DNA of 64,000 bases from Amycolatopsis dendrobii (GTDB taxonomy: Bacteria > Actinomycetota > Actinomycetes > Mycobacteriales > Pseudonocardiaceae). Made by a program: the position numbers and the translations under genes. Under the pieces are notes generated by a model, which did not search any database, had not been told where the DNA came from, and saw only the letters and a list, made by a program, of their open reading frames with translations. Location: assembly GCF_014145675.1 (NCBI RefSeq), contig NZ_JACGZW010000003.1, positions 434,001 through 498,000 on the forward strand. The letters run 5' to 3'. How positions within the stretch are numbered: position 1 is the first letter of the stretch; each line of letters starts with the position of its first letter. Below, piece after piece: positions 14,559 through 24,205 of the stretch.

Positions 14559-14857
14559 TTCTCAGCTTCCACCAACCGCGGAGGATGCAAGCCTCTACGT
14601 GGAGCGGGTGCACTCTCGTGCGCTGTGATCCTCGGGGCTCCGGAGAGCCTCCGCCGCCCTCTCTCGGGGGCCTCCGCGCTCTCGCGAGGAGGCCCCAACG
14701 GTAGCGCCAGCGTGGGAAAGGCCATGGGAAGAGATCTGCGAAAGTTGCGACTTCGGCTCCCTGATGTGCGACCGATCGCGACCTATTGACACTGGAAACG
14801 ACCAGGTGAGAGCCTACTTTGGTCAAAACACCAGGTCAGCACGCAGGCCGCACGTTT
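14559..14857. other. Non-coding stretch ending at the presumed island/core junction
   Basis: No gene is visible. It holds a TTGACA at 14,786 and, just beyond, a 25-bp imperfect dyad GACCA...TGGTC, plus the repeated word ACCAGGT. Dyads of this size occur in recombinase attachment sites, but no integrase is in the window to support this. Confidence 0.4.
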
Positions 14858-14966
14858 AAGGCATCTTTCCCGCCTTGACAAGCACCCCCGAACCGTCAGC
14901 ACACTCAAGCTTCGGGGTGCCCCACGCAACCACCCCACGGCAAGGTCGCCGCCAGGCGACGAGCCG
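14858..14966. repeat. Copy 1 of a dispersed 3'-end element, outer hairpin arm missing
   Basis: From 14,858 to 14,966 the sequence aligns without gaps to 23,508-23,616 and its first ~45 bases are identical. Copy 2 has an additional left arm forming a 24-bp stem; here the bases left of 14,858 are unrelated. Both copies lie just after the stop of a minus-strand gene and probably serve as terminators. Confidence 0.75.
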
Positions 14967-14978
14967 ACCAGACGGGCC

Positions 14979-15335
14979 CTACCCGTCGATCACCCGATGT
15001 TTCCGTCCTTCAATCTGCCGAGCATCCCGCGCGTACCGATTGACCTTCTCCGACTTCTTAGGCGGCCGGTCATTGGCGATCAGCACCGCGATCCAAGGCA
15101 ACGGCACGGAAATCACCAAGAACAAAATCGCCAGCCACCACGTGTGATAAGTCAGCCCGGCCAAAATGAGGCAGGGAATCCGGCACACCATCATGATGAC
15201 GTACTTCCGCTTCCGCGCCGCCAGCTGATCGTCCAGCGACGGCTCGGCCTCGGTGATCAACACAGGCTCGGGGCGGGGATCGGCTCCGTGGGGTGCGTTC
15301 ACAGCACCACCTCCGCGTTCCATCGTCTCACTCAC
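14979..15335 (-). CDS. DUF3099 membrane protein
   Basis: 118 residues from GTG 15335, which overlaps the stop of the upstream amidohydrolase gene (GTGA). It has a disordered N-terminus, the motif LAARKRKYVIMMVCRIPCLI typical of DUF3099, and two membrane spans (MMVCRIPCLILAGL and WWLAILFLVISVPLPWIAVL) with a basic C-terminus. The family is nearly restricted to actinobacteria and its function is unknown. It marks the return to core chromosomal DNA. The dispersed hairpin element follows directly. Confidence 0.8.
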   Translation of the reverse strand: MSETMERGGGAVNAPHGADPRPEPVLITEAEPSLDDQLAARKRKYVIMMVCRIPCLILAGLTYHTWWLAILFLVISVPLPWIAVLIANDRPPKKSEKVNRYARDARQIEGRKHRVIDG

Positions 15336-16624
15336 CGCCCTTCCGCGACACCCGGACGGGCAAACCGGGACAGCGCGGCGACGACCAGCGTCTCGACCCC
15401 GGTCCGCAAGGTCGGATGCAGCACCGGCGCGAACTTGGACGAGTGATTCGAGGGCACGTCCGTCTCGAACCGCCCCTCCGTCATCGCGGTAATCACCTGC
15501 TGCGCGTCGAACCCGCCGACCAGCCAGAACACCGACGGGACCCCGGCCGCGCGCCCGAACTCGCTGAAATCCTCGCTGCCGGTGACCAATGGCGCGGGCA
15601 TCGTCGCCTCCGCCCCGAAGTGCCCGCGAAACACCTCAGTCAACTCGTCCGACACGGCAGCGTCGTTCGCCGTGACCGGATAGGACGCGACGACCTCCAC
15701 CGTAGGCGGCTGAGGCGCCCCCGCAGCCGCGGCTTCGCCGTTCACGATCCGTTCGATCGCCTTGCGCAGCCGCAGCAACACAGCGTCGTCGAAGGCCCGG
15801 GTATTGACCTCCAGCACTGCATGGTCAGCGATCACATTCGCCGCGGTCCCGACGTGCATCGAGCCGACAGTCACCACAGCAGGCTCGGTCGCGGCGATCT
15901 CCCGCGACACGATCGTCTGCAGCTTGAGCACCACAGACGCCGCCAGCACCGCCGGGTCGACCGTGGTTTCCGGCCGCGACCCGTGCCCGCCACGACCGTG
16001 CAGGGTGATCCGCAAGGTGTCGGTCGCCGCCATGATCACGCCGGGACGCGTCAGCACCCACCCGGCCGGACCAGGCACGATGTGCTGCCCGAAGACCACG
16101 TCGGGGCGGCCGACCCGGTCGAAGAGACCGTCGCGGACCATTCCCGCGGCACCGTCACCGGCCTCTTCCCCGGGCTGGAAGAGCGCGAGCAACGTGCCGG
16201 ACCACTGCTCCCGCGAAGCCGCGAGAAGGTGCGCGGCCCCGGAGAGCCACGTCGCGTGCATGTCATGCCCGCAGGCGTGCATCAGCGGCACGTCGCGCCC
16301 CTCGGAGTCGACGCCGCGCGCGGTGCTCGCGTACGAGAGCCCTGTCTGCTCCTCGACTGGCAACGCGTCGATGTCCGCACGAAGCAGCACAGTTGGTCCT
16401 TCGCCGTTACGCAGGACCCCGACGACGCCGGTGCGACCGATGCCGGTGTGCACCTCGAAGCCGTCTTCAGTCAGCCTTCGGGCCAACTCGGCTGCCGTGC
16501 GGGTTTCGGTGAACGCCAGCTCGGGATGACGGTGCAGATCGACGTACAGCGCTTCAAGCTCCGGCAGTGCCGCTTCAAGCGGAGCCAGGACACGCTCGGT
16601 GGTCTCGGTGGTCACGATGCTCAT
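15332..16624 (-). CDS. M20D-family amidohydrolase (metallopeptidase)
   Basis: 430 residues from ATG 16624. Motifs of the M20D amidohydrolases are present: HRHPELAFTE, RADIDALPVEEQTG, MHACGHDMH (metal-binding His and catalytic region), FQPGEEAGDGAAGM with the catalytic Glu pair, and GSEDFSEF near the end. Such enzymes remove N-acyl groups from amino acids or conjugates (hippurate- or IAA-amino-acid-hydrolase-like). The 28-base plus-strand gap to the divergent methyltransferase gene holds both promoters, so starts are tightly constrained. The exact substrate is unknown. Confidence 0.85.
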   Translation of the reverse strand: MSIVTTETTERVLAPLEAALPELEALYVDLHRHPELAFTETRTAAELARRLTEDGFEVHTGIGRTGVVGVLRNGEGPTVLLRADIDALPVEEQTGLSYASTARGVDSEGRDVPLMHACGHDMHATWLSGAAHLLAASREQWSGTLLALFQPGEEAGDGAAGMVRDGLFDRVGRPDVVFGQHIVPGPAGWVLTRPGVIMAATDTLRITLHGRGGHGSRPETTVDPAVLAASVVLKLQTIVSREIAATEPAVVTVGSMHVGTAANVIADHAVLEVNTRAFDDAVLLRLRKAIERIVNGEAAAAGAPQPPTVEVVASYPVTANDAAVSDELTEVFRGHFGAEATMPAPLVTGSEDFSEFGRAAGVPSVFWLVGGFDAQQVITAMTEGRFETDVPSNHSSKFAPVLHPTLRTGVETLVVAALSRFARPGVAEGR

Positions 16625-16643
16625 CGTGGCAGGCTTACCCACC

Positions 16644-18149
16644 GTGAGCACGAACACGCCTCTCCCTGACCTTTCCGACGACGTCTGCGCGCGGCTGCGC
16701 GAAGCGTTCCGACGCACCGGCTACGACGCTGACGGCGTCGTCGACGCGCTCGGCGGTGCCGCGCACACGGCGCTCGGCCGCGGCGAGCCCGAACCCGCCC
16801 GCCGCGCAAGCCTCGACGCGGGCGATCTCGGCGTCTTCATCCGGCTGTTCCTGCTCGGTCTCGCCGAGCCGGAGAAGACTGTCTCGTCGGCGTTCGCGCC
16901 GCTCAGCGCGGACGACGCGGTGACCGCGGGCATCCTGCGGACCGTCGGGGACGAGTTCCGCGCCGCGCTCGACATCCGCCCGCACGGCGACGAGGACGGT
17001 TCGTGGTGGGTCGTCTCCGACCTCGACGCCGACATGCTCGGCCACGTCGTGCCCGAGGACCACGTGCTCGGCGTCGGGCACGCGTCGCTGAGCCTGATCC
17101 GCGCGACCAGCCGCCGCCCGGTCGGCACCCTGCTCGACCTCGGCACCGGCAACGGCGTCCAGGCGCTGCACGCGACCCGGCACGCGCAGCGGGTCACCGC
17201 GACCGATGTGTCGGCTCGCGCGCTCGCGCTGGCCGCGGGCACGTTCCGGCTGAACGAATTGGAGGTCGAACTGCTGCGCGGCGAATGGTTCGCGCCGGTC
17301 GCACGCCGCCGCTTCGACCAGATCGTGTGCAATCCGCCATTCGTGGTCGGTCCGCCGCGCGTCGACTACACCTACCGCGACTCCGGCTTGGCCGGCGACG
17401 ACGCGAGCGCGCTCGTCGTCCGTCAGCTGCCGAGCTTCCTCAACGACGGCGGCACGGGCCAGCTCCTCGCGTCGTGGCTGCACCGTCGCGGCGAAGACTG
17501 GGGCGACCGCGTCGCGCGCTGGCTGCCGCCGGAGACCGACGCCTGGTTCGTACAGCGCGACGTCGCCGACCCCGGGCTGTACGTCGGCACCTGGCTTCGC
17601 GACGAAGGCATCGACCCGCGCTCGCCCGAAGGCCGCGCGAAGGCTGCCGCGTGGCTCGACTGGTTCACCGAAAACGACGTACAGGGCATCGGATTCGGCT
17701 TCGTGACACTGCGGCGCGCGAACGGTCAGACGCCGACTGTTGTTTGCGAAGACTTGCGACAGGCTTACGACGACCCGCTGGGCCCCGAAGCAGCGAACTG
17801 GCTCGACCGCGTCGAGTGGCTGCGTACGCACGGCGACAATGTGTTGGACGTAGCGTTTCGGGTACCCGACACAGTGCTGCTCGAACGCGTCGACTCTCCT
17901 GGCGATGAAGGCTGGGAAACAACCGTGCGGCGGTTGCATCGCACCGACGGACCCGGTTGGCAGCACGAGGTCGACGAACTCACTACGCGTCTTCTCGCGG
18001 GTTGCCGCGGTGCGCTGCCGCTGTCGGATTTGCTGGACCTGTTGTCCGCCGCGCAGGGCCTCGATTCGGCCGAACTGGCCGCAGCCGCTTTGCCGATCGT
18101 CCGCGAACTCGTGCGGCACGGCATGCTCGTGCCCGGTTCGCCGCGGTGA
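16644..18149 (+). CDS. SAM-dependent methyltransferase (DUF7059/HemK-like)
   Basis: 501 residues from GTG 16644. An N-terminal helical domain (~1-150) precedes a Rossmann methyltransferase core with motif [12 protein letters not shown] and the NPPF tetrapeptide ([12 protein letters not shown]) characteristic of N-methylation of glutamine, adenine or related planar amides. A C-terminal domain of about 170 residues is present as in this large actinobacterial family. The stop overlaps the start of the deacylase gene (GTGA), so both are co-translated. A role in modification of translation components is suggested by the partner, but the target is unknown. Confidence 0.8.
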   Translation: MSTNTPLPDLSDDVCARLREAFRRTGYDADGVVDALGGAAHTALGRGEPEPARRASLDAGDLGVFIRLFLLGLAEPEKTVSSAFAPLSADDAVTAGILRTVGDEFRAALDIRPHGDEDGSWWVVSDLDADMLGHVVPEDHVLGVGHASLSLIRATSRRPVGTLLDLGTGNGVQALHATRHAQRVTATDVSARALALAAGTFRLNELEVELLRGEWFAPVARRRFDQIVCNPPFVVGPPRVDYTYRDSGLAGDDASALVVRQLPSFLNDGGTGQLLASWLHRRGEDWGDRVARWLPPETDAWFVQRDVADPGLYVGTWLRDEGIDPRSPEGRAKAAAWLDWFTENDVQGIGFGFVTLRRANGQTPTVVCEDLRQAYDDPLGPEAANWLDRVEWLRTHGDNVLDVAFRVPDTVLLERVDSPGDEGWETTVRRLHRTDGPGWQHEVDELTTRLLAGCRGALPLSDLLDLLSAAQGLDSAELAAAALPIVRELVRHGMLVPGSPR

Positions 18150-18571
18150 GGGCGGTGGCGGCGCGGGTCACCCGCGCGAGCGTGACCGTCGCGGGGGAGA
18201 TTGCCGGGGAGATCAAGGAACCCGGACTGCTCGTATTGCTGGGCGTGCACCGTGACGACGATCTCGCGAAGGCCGCGACGATGGCCCGCAAACTGCACGA
18301 ACTCCGGTTGCTGCGCGACGAGGAATCGTGTGCGACGACCGGGGCGCCGCTGCTCGTGGTGTCGCAGTTCACGCTCTACGGCGACACCCGCAAGGGCCGC
18401 CGCCCGTCGTGGACCGCCGCCGCCCGGCCGGAAATCGCCGAACCCCTGGTGGACGCCGTGGTCGCGGAACTGCGCGGCCGCGGCGCGACCGTCTCGACCG
18501 GACGGTTCGGCGCGCAGATGGCCGTGGAAAGCGTGAACGACGGCCCGTTCACCGTTCTGGTTGAGGTCTAG
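18146..18571 (+). CDS. dtd: D-aminoacyl-tRNA deacylase
   Basis: 141 residues from GTG 18146. It has the DTD signature elements: an N-terminal RVTRASVTV strand, [29 protein letters not shown] (the SQFTL motif of the cross-subunit active site) and a late [10 protein letters not shown] in place of the usual NxGPVT. The enzyme clears D-amino acids and glycine mischarged on tRNA. It acts as a homodimer in the cytosol. It is coupled to the upstream methyltransferase gene. Confidence 0.93.
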   Translation: MRAVAARVTRASVTVAGEIAGEIKEPGLLVLLGVHRDDDLAKAATMARKLHELRLLRDEESCATTGAPLLVVSQFTLYGDTRKGRRPSWTAAARPEIAEPLVDAVVAELRGRGATVSTGRFGAQMAVESVNDGPFTVLVEV

Positions 18572-18715
18572 ACCACAGTGGAGAAGGCCGCGTAACATCG
18601 AAGGCACGCAGCGCGATTCGCGCATATTTCCCGGAGCGCAGCGGTTCTCAGCAAAACCTCAGTTTTGGTGGAGCAACCGCGGGGCGGGTACGCCCGTCCT
18701 CATTTCAGCGAGCCG

Positions 18716-18741
18716 GGAACGTTTCAGCTTCCCGGGGCGTT
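18716..18741 (+). promoter_or_regulatory. ECF-sigma type promoter upstream of sigB
   Basis: GGAAC (18716-18720), a 17-base spacer and CGTT (18738-18741) match the SigE/SigH-class promoters of mycobacteria (GGAAC-N15-18-SGTT). It lies 108 bases before the sigB ATG. In Mycobacterium tuberculosis sigB is itself driven from such a promoter. Confidence 0.6.
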
Positions 18742-18848
18742 GAGACCAGTGTCCAGCCAAGCCGGCTGGGCCCGCGGACACGGGATTCCACAGGCCCCGT
18801 CCCGCAGGCGCCGGCGAGACACGTTCAGCCCGTGACCGGGGAGGCAGA

Positions 18849-19880
18849 ATGTCAGTCCAGACTCTCGAACGCGAAGCGCGCGGGATTCGCGAGCGCCGGA
18901 TTCCAGCACAGCAGACCGAGGAGCGTCCGAGCGTGGGGGCGCTCACCGACGCCGACCTCGACGCCCAGAGCCCCGCCGCCGACCTGGTGCGCGTGTACCT
19001 GAACGGCATCGGCAAGACCGCGCTGCTCACCGCGGCCGACGAGGTGGAGCTGGCGAAGCGGATCGAAGCCGGGGTCTTCGCCCAGCACATGCTCGACACC
19101 GCCGAGGACCTCACGCAGCAGCGCCGCAAGGAGCTGCGCGCGCTGGTGCGCGACGGCCACACCGCGAAGAACCACCTGCTGGAGGCCAACCTCCGCCTCG
19201 TGGTGTCGCTCGCGAAGCGCTACACCGGGCGGGGCATGCCGCTGCTCGACCTGATCCAGGAGGGGAACCTGGGCCTGATCCGCGCGGTGGAGAAGTTCGA
19301 CTACTCCAAGGGGTTCAAGTTCTCCACGTACGCCACGTGGTGGATCCGCCAGGCCATCACCCGCGGCATGGCGGACCAGGGCCGCACGATCCGGCTGCCG
19401 GTCCACCTGGTCGAACAGGTGAACAAGCTGGCCCGGATCCGCCGCGACCTGCACCAGCAGCTGGGCCGCGACGCGACGCACGAGGAACTGAGCGCCGAAT
19501 CGGGCATTCCGGTGCACAAGATCTCGGACCTGCTCGACCAGTCGCGCGACCCGGTGAGCCTCGACATGCCGGTGGGCACCGAGGAGGACGCCCCGCTGGG
19601 CGACTTCATCGAGGACTCGGAGGCGACCGACGCCGAGAGCGCCGTCATCTCCGGCCTGCTGCAGGACGACCTCCGCCGGGTCCTGGCCACGCTGGACGAC
19701 CGCGAACAGCACGTGATCCGGCTGCGCTACGGCCTCGACGACGGCCAGCCGCGCACGCTCGACCAGATCGGCAAGCACTTCGGCCTGTCCCGCGAACGCG
19801 TGCGGCAGATCGAACGCGAGGTCATGGCGAAACTGCGCCAGGGCGAGCGGGCCGACCGGCTTCGGGCGTACGCCAGCTGA
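18849..19880 (+). CDS. sigB: Sigma factor SigB (group 2 sigma-70)
   Basis: 343 residues, ATG 18849 with GGGGAGGC upstream. Regions 1.2 ([18 protein letters not shown]), 2 ([20 protein letters not shown], then [31 protein letters not shown]), 3 and 4 ([37 protein letters not shown]) are all present. The short N-terminus, lacking the long acidic region 1.1, marks it as a SigB/HrdA-like non-essential factor and not the primary SigA. It directs RNA polymerase during stress and stationary phase. Its own promoter looks ECF-dependent. Confidence 0.92.
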   Translation: MSVQTLEREARGIRERRIPAQQTEERPSVGALTDADLDAQSPAADLVRVYLNGIGKTALLTAADEVELAKRIEAGVFAQHMLDTAEDLTQQRRKELRALVRDGHTAKNHLLEANLRLVVSLAKRYTGRGMPLLDLIQEGNLGLIRAVEKFDYSKGFKFSTYATWWIRQAITRGMADQGRTIRLPVHLVEQVNKLARIRRDLHQQLGRDATHEELSAESGIPVHKISDLLDQSRDPVSLDMPVGTEEDAPLGDFIEDSEATDAESAVISGLLQDDLRRVLATLDDREQHVIRLRYGLDDGQPRTLDQIGKHFGLSRERVRQIEREVMAKLRQGERADRLRAYAS

Positions 19881-21036
19881 GTTTCTTCCCTCTTCCGGAG
19901 CCGGGGTTCGGGGCCCGGGTTCCGGGGAGGGCGGAAAAGCCGGTCCAGCGGGGCTGATTCGGGCTGGCGCGGCGGGCTGACCGGGCGTGGGGTCCGGTGA
20001 GCCGGCCGCGGCAGGCACGCGGACGGGCGGGCCGGGGTTTTCCGCGGGGACCGGGTGGGGCTCGGTCAGGCGGGGCGGAGACCCTCGGCCAGAAGATTGT
20101 TTCGGTGGGCAGCGGTTCGGGCCGCTGATTGCGCAGGACCCTCGGTTCGGTTTCCGGACCGGGGGTTTTGTCGTGTCCGGACCAGGGTTTGGGCCGTTTG
20201 CCGCCCGGATGACGGCGGGGTCGCGCGGCTTTCCGGCGGTTCACGCCACTGGTTGTGCAGCACCCTCAGTTCGGCCCTCCGGCCCGAGGTCCTGTCGCGT
20301 CCCGCCCCGATCTCCGCCGTCAGCCGTCCCGACGACCGCGGAGTCGTTCGACTTGCGAGGGGCGGCGGTTCGCACCGCCGGTTCCGCAGAACCTTCGTTT
20401 CGGCTTTCCGGCCGTGGTTTCTGTCGTGCCTGACCCCGGTTTCCCCTCTCGCCCGCCCTGAAGAGCGCGGCATCATTCGACCGGTCCGACCAGGGGTTTC
20501 ACCCGTGTCCCGCCTCCGATCTCCCCCACTCACCGCCCCGATCACGGCCGCACTGATTTGCCGACAAATCGCCTCAGCAACACCACCAGCCTCACCAGCC
20601 ACTTGAGCACCACCAGCCACTTCAGCCCCTTCTGGGCGCACAACCCTCCTTCCATGCCCCGTTTCCTCCCCTTGATCCCGTTTCTACCGACACCCACCGC
20701 AATCCCGTCACCACTCCGCGCACCCGATCGTGGAATTCGCGTCTCGTTCGCGTTTGGCGGTTCTGGGCAGTGGGTAGCAAGCGTTCGCGACCCCCGCTGT
20801 GCGGCGTCCGGTCAACGCGCCGGCGGGGGTCCCGTTAGTCACGCGGGGCGGATGTGTGCGCATCCGGTCCGCTTTCCCCGGGAGGTCGGGTCCGTCGGGG
20901 TGGGCCCGGCCTCCCGACCATGCCCGCGCGAAAAGCCGCGGAGTGCGCTATCCCACAGCGTCCCCGCGCCCGTGCGACCGGGCGGAACCCGCTGAGTACC
21001 GTGAGCCAATCCCGATCAGGGCAAAGGAGCCTCGCT
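19881..21036. other. Long intergenic region between sigB and fumarase
   Basis: 1.15 kb without a supported gene. The left half contains degenerate tandem repeats of about 125-129 bp (listed separately). The right half shows only unassigned GC-rich sequence, with an AAAGGAG ribosome-binding site for the fumarase at its end. Confidence 0.5.
20112..20490. repeat. Three degenerate tandem repeats of about 125-129 bp
   Basis: Units begin near 20,112, 20,236 and 20,365 with a GCGGTT word, followed by a shared order GCAG(A/C)ACC, TTCGG, TTCCGG, then CC(C)GG. On the minus strand the units also keep an open frame with a 42-43-residue period (PRSSGR recurring), but there is no good start or homology, so I treat them as non-coding. 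Confidence 0.5.
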
Positions 21037-22698
21037 GTGCCGCCCACCACGTTCCAGCACACCGAAGTCCTGCCGCTCGGCAAGGACACCACCACCGAGT
21101 ACCGGCTGGTCACCGCCGACGGCGTCGAGACCGTCGAAGCCGCCGGGCGGAAGTTTCTGAAGGTCGATCCGGAAGCGCTGACGACGCTCGCGCGCACGGC
21201 GATCACCGACATCCAGCATCTGTTGCGTACGTCACATCTGCAGCAGCTGCGCGCGATCGTCGACGACCCCGAGGCCAGCGGCAACGACCGGTTCGTCGCG
21301 ATGGACCTGCTCCGCAACGCGGCCATTTCGGCCGGCGGCGTGCTGCCGATGTGCCAGGACACCGGCACCGCGATCGTCATCGGCAAGCGCACCGAGGGCG
21401 TGCTGTCCGGCGGCGACGACGAGCGCGCGCTGTCGCAGGGCATTTTCGACGCCTACCAGCAGCTGAACCTGCGCTACTCGCAGATGGCCCCGATCAACTT
21501 CTGGGAAGAGCGCAACACCGGCACGAACCTGCCCGCGCAGGTCGAGCTCTACCACAAGGACTCGGACGCGACGGATCCGTCGTACGAGTTCCTGTTCATG
21601 GCCAAGGGCGGCGGCAGCGCGAACAAAACGTTCCTGTACCAGGAAACGAAGGCAGTCCTGAACCCGAAGCGGCTCGCCCGGTTCCTGGACGAGAAGCTGC
21701 GCAGCCTGGGCACCGCCGCGTGCCCGCCGTACCACCTGGCGATCGTGGTCGGCGGCATGTCGGCCGAGTTCAACCTCAAGGTCGCGAAGCTGGCCTCCGC
21801 GCGCTACCTGGACAACCTGCCCGCCGAGGGTTCCGAGCTGGGCCACGCGTTCCGCGACCGCGACCTCGAGCAGCAGGTGCTGGAGATGACGCGCCAGTTC
21901 GGCATCGGCGCGCAGTTCGGCGGCAAGTACTTCTGCCACGACGTCCGGGTGATCCGCCTGCCGCGGCACGGCGCGAGCTGCCCGGTCGGCGTCGCGGTGT
22001 CCTGCTCGGCCGACCGCCAGGCGAAGGCGAAGATCACGAGCGAGGGCGTGTTCATCGAGCAGCTCGAACGCGACCCGGCCCGCTTCCTGCCGGACGTCAC
22101 CGAGGACGACCTGTCCGACGAGGTCGTGTCGGTCGACTTGAACCAGCCGATGGACCAGATCCGCGCCCAGCTGGCGCAACTGCCGGTGAAGACGCGCCTG
22201 TCGCTGACCGGCCCGCTGGTCGTGGCGCGCGACATCGCCCACGCCAAGATCGCCGAACGTCTCGACGCGGGCGAGGAGATGCCGCAGTACCTGCGCGATC
22301 ACCCGGTCTACTACGCGGGCCCGGCGAAGACCCCCGACGGCTACGCGTCCGGCTCGTTCGGCCCGACGACCGCGGGCCGGATGGACTCGTACGTCGCCCA
22401 GTTCCAGGCAGCGGGCGGCTCGCTGGTCATGCTGGCGAAGGGCAACCGCTCGAAGCAGGTCACCGCCGCGTGCAAGGAACACGGCGGCTTCTACCTCGGC
22501 TCGATCGGCGGCCCGGCCGCCCGGCTGGCGAAGGACTGCATCAAGAAGGTCGACGTGCTCGAGTACGCCGAACTCGGCATGGAAGCGGTCTGGAAAATCG
22601 AGGTCGAAGAGTTCCCCGCGTTCATCGTCATCGACGACAAGGGCAACGACTTCTTCTCCGAAACCAGCGAACCGGTCCTGCAGATCAGCTTCCGCTGA
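21037..22698 (+). CDS. fumA: Class I (iron-sulphur) fumarate hydratase
   Basis: 553 residues from GTG 21037, eight bases after AAAGGAG; upstream in-frame starts lack a site. Class I fumarase features: [14 protein letters not shown] (first cluster Cys with substrate-binding DTGT), [43 protein letters not shown], and the C-terminal beta domain with [12 protein letters not shown] and FGP. The length fits the single-chain N+C type. It interconverts fumarate and malate in the TCA cycle using a [4Fe-4S] cluster, so it is oxygen-sensitive. No class II fumarase is seen in this window. Confidence 0.9.
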   Translation: MPPTTFQHTEVLPLGKDTTTEYRLVTADGVETVEAAGRKFLKVDPEALTTLARTAITDIQHLLRTSHLQQLRAIVDDPEASGNDRFVAMDLLRNAAISAGGVLPMCQDTGTAIVIGKRTEGVLSGGDDERALSQGIFDAYQQLNLRYSQMAPINFWEERNTGTNLPAQVELYHKDSDATDPSYEFLFMAKGGGSANKTFLYQETKAVLNPKRLARFLDEKLRSLGTAACPPYHLAIVVGGMSAEFNLKVAKLASARYLDNLPAEGSELGHAFRDRDLEQQVLEMTRQFGIGAQFGGKYFCHDVRVIRLPRHGASCPVGVAVSCSADRQAKAKITSEGVFIEQLERDPARFLPDVTEDDLSDEVVSVDLNQPMDQIRAQLAQLPVKTRLSLTGPLVVARDIAHAKIAERLDAGEEMPQYLRDHPVYYAGPAKTPDGYASGSFGPTTAGRMDSYVAQFQAAGGSLVMLAKGNRSKQVTAACKEHGGFYLGSIGGPAARLAKDCIKKVDVLEYAELGMEAVWKIEVEEFPAFIVIDDKGNDFFSETSEPVLQISFR

Positions 22699-22716
22699 CG
22701 GAAACCGGCGCCGAGG

Positions 22717-23157
22717 TCATCCGGGAAACATCCCGCCCAACCGGGCGAGAGTCTTCTCGATGGCCTCGGCGTTGCGCTGGGGAAAGCCGAGCAACCGGAT
22801 CGCCAGCGGCGACCGCGCAGTAGACCAGTCAAAAGTCTCGGTGACTTCAGTGCGTCCGTCCCCAGTCGGCTCAAGCAGCCAACGCCACCGGTGCCCTGCG
22901 AAGTGCCGCCAAGCGATCAGCCGATTCTCCTCGAACTCGACCACGGTGTTCTGAATCCGGTACGGCGCCCCCATCCGCATTTCCATGCCGAACTGCGCCC
23001 CCAGCGACAACCGCGCCGGCGCAGACCCACGGCTGCCTCGAACCGTGCCCGACCCGTCAATGAGCGGATGCTGCGCCGGATCGGCCAGCAACGCGAAAAT
23101 CCGTTCCGGCGCAGCAGCAACGAGAGCACTGCGCGAAACCTGGCGAGTTCCCATCAC
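22717..23157 (-). CDS. SRPBCC-family protein
   Basis: 146 residues from ATG 23157 (ATG 23154 equally possible). The START/Bet v1-like fold is suggested by RSALVAAAPERIFALLADPA at the N-terminus, VEFEENRLIAWRHFAG, RWRWLLEPTGDGRTEVTETF and a long C-terminal helix. These small proteins bind hydrophobic ligands or act as polyketide cyclase-like enzymes; substrate unknown. It converges on the fumarase gene with only 18 bases between the stops. Confidence 0.75.
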   Translation of the reverse strand: MMGTRQVSRSALVAAAPERIFALLADPAQHPLIDGSGTVRGSRGSAPARLSLGAQFGMEMRMGAPYRIQNTVVEFEENRLIAWRHFAGHRWRWLLEPTGDGRTEVTETFDWSTARSPLAIRLLGFPQRNAEAIEKTLARLGGMFPG

Positions 23158-23248
23158 CCAAGCCTAGGGCCGCACCAGCCCCACGGCCATCGACACAACC
23201 CCGAACAGACCAAAACGTCCACTGTGGACTGCTCAGCCCCCGAAGTAC

Positions 23249-23291
23249 GTGAAGGGCCCCTTCACATACTCAGATTCCCTCAGGGTTCCCC
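23249..23291. repeat. Intergenic palindrome plus GGGTTCCCC-type repeat word
   Basis: GTGAAGGGCCCCTTCAC at 23,249-23,265 is a perfect palindrome. It is followed by AGATTCCCTCAGGGTTCCCC, the same word that forms the stem at 39,525-39,575 and, in altered form, 51,429-51,471. It belongs to a dispersed family of hairpin elements between genes. Confidence 0.6.
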
Positions 23292-23320
23292 TCACGACCC
23301 ACCCACCAGCCCCCGGCACG

Positions 23321-23399
23321 CCCCAATGTGGCATTGGGTGCGTCCCACGCACCGAACGCCACATTGGGTGCATCTGACGCACCCAATGCCACATTGGGG
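23321..23399. repeat. 24-bp perfect inverted repeat with a third inner unit
   Basis: 23,321-23,344 and 23,376-23,399 are exact reverse complements built on CCAATGTGGCATTGGGTGCG, separated by 31 bases that contain a partial third copy (GCCACATTGGGTGCAT). It lies in a 500-bp gap without genes. Confidence 0.75.
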
Positions 23400-23488
23400 C
23401 GCTAGCCCCACTCACCAAACCGCAGCCGACGCACCCAACCAGCGAGGCACCCAGCCCCTCCCCCGCACCCCGATACGAAGCCGCCCTG

Positions 23489-23616
23489 CGGTTCGGGGGT
23501 GCTTGTCAAGGCATCTTTCCCGCCTTGACAAGCACCCCCGAACCGTCAGCACAATCACCCTTCGGGGTGCCCCACGCAACCCAAGACGGCCGATGTCGCC
23601 CCCAGGCGACGAGCCG
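23489..23616. repeat. Copy 2 of the dispersed 3'-end element, complete hairpin
   Basis: Arms 23,489-23,512 and 23,522-23,545 form a perfect 24-bp stem with a 9-base loop. From 23,508 to 23,616 it matches 14,858-14,966. It lies 45 bases after the stop of the minus-strand lipoprotein gene and probably terminates it. Confidence 0.8.
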
Positions 23617-23660
23617 AACAACCCCCCGACGAAGCCGTCCGACCCATCACCCGAGCGACC

Positions 23661-24161
23661 TCACCGAGGCGGAGACTGTTTCAACACCACAGTCCGCTCC
23701 CCCAACGCCGCCTCCAACGGCACCGAAATCACCGGATGCCGCAGATCCATAGTGCACATCTGCCCGGTCTGCGCCTTGGTCTCGCTCAAATCGACCACCA
23801 CCCGCTGAGCGCTCTGCTCAACAGCCGACCCGAGCGCATGCCCGCATCCCCCTTCCTCAGCCCGCACCACGAGCACCTTCCCCCCGCTGTCCGTATAAAC
23901 CTCCTTGGGAAACGTCTTGGGCAACGCAGCCCCGTCGACCCGGTTGTCCGGAACCCGAACCGCCCCCGCGGGAGGGTTGAACTGGGGCTTGCCCGATGGC
24001 GGCACCGAGGTCGAAGCGCTGCCGCTCGCCGGCGCAGTCTCGGTCCCGGACGCTGGTGCGTTCGCCATGCTCGTCGGACTGCCGCACGCGGCCGCCATCG
24101 TGAGCACCAGTGCCGCGCCCGCCAGTCGTGTCGTTCCGATCAGCTTCGTCGAGTACCTCAT
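23661..24161 (-). CDS. Secreted lipoprotein, paralogue of the neighbouring gene
   Basis: 166 residues from ATG 24161; the upstream extension of the frame has no signal sequence and is excluded. A lipobox (LVLTMAAAC) gives Cys as the first mature residue, followed by a Ser/Thr/Pro-rich linker. The folded C-terminal part carries two cysteines (AEEGGCGHAL and GQMCTMDLR) that are conserved in the next gene, probably a disulphide. No known domain. The two genes lie 44 bases apart and seem to be a tandem duplication. A cell-envelope role is likely but undefined. Confidence 0.75.
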   Translation of the reverse strand: MRYSTKLIGTTRLAGAALVLTMAAACGSPTSMANAPASGTETAPASGSASTSVPPSGKPQFNPPAGAVRVPDNRVDGAALPKTFPKEVYTDSGGKVLVVRAEEGGCGHALGSAVEQSAQRVVVDLSETKAQTGQMCTMDLRHPVISVPLEAALGERTVVLKQSPPR

Positions 24162-24205
24162 GCCCCCTAGACGGAGCGGCCGCCCGGCCGGGTTGCACCC
24201 GATCT

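Noticed and set aside
14786..14830. A sigma-70 promoter at TTGACA 14,786
   Set aside because: No -10 box lies at 16-18 bases, and no gene follows on the plus strand.
20066..20641. Minus-strand frame with a recurring PRSSGR motif over the repeats after sigB
   Set aside because: No convincing start, Arg/Gly-rich shadow composition, and an equally long frame on the other strand. Recorded as a repeat.
21232..22482. Long minus-strand frame opposite the fumarase gene
   Set aside because: Antisense of a clearly conserved enzyme; Arg/Val/Leu-rich composition typical of GC-rich shadows.
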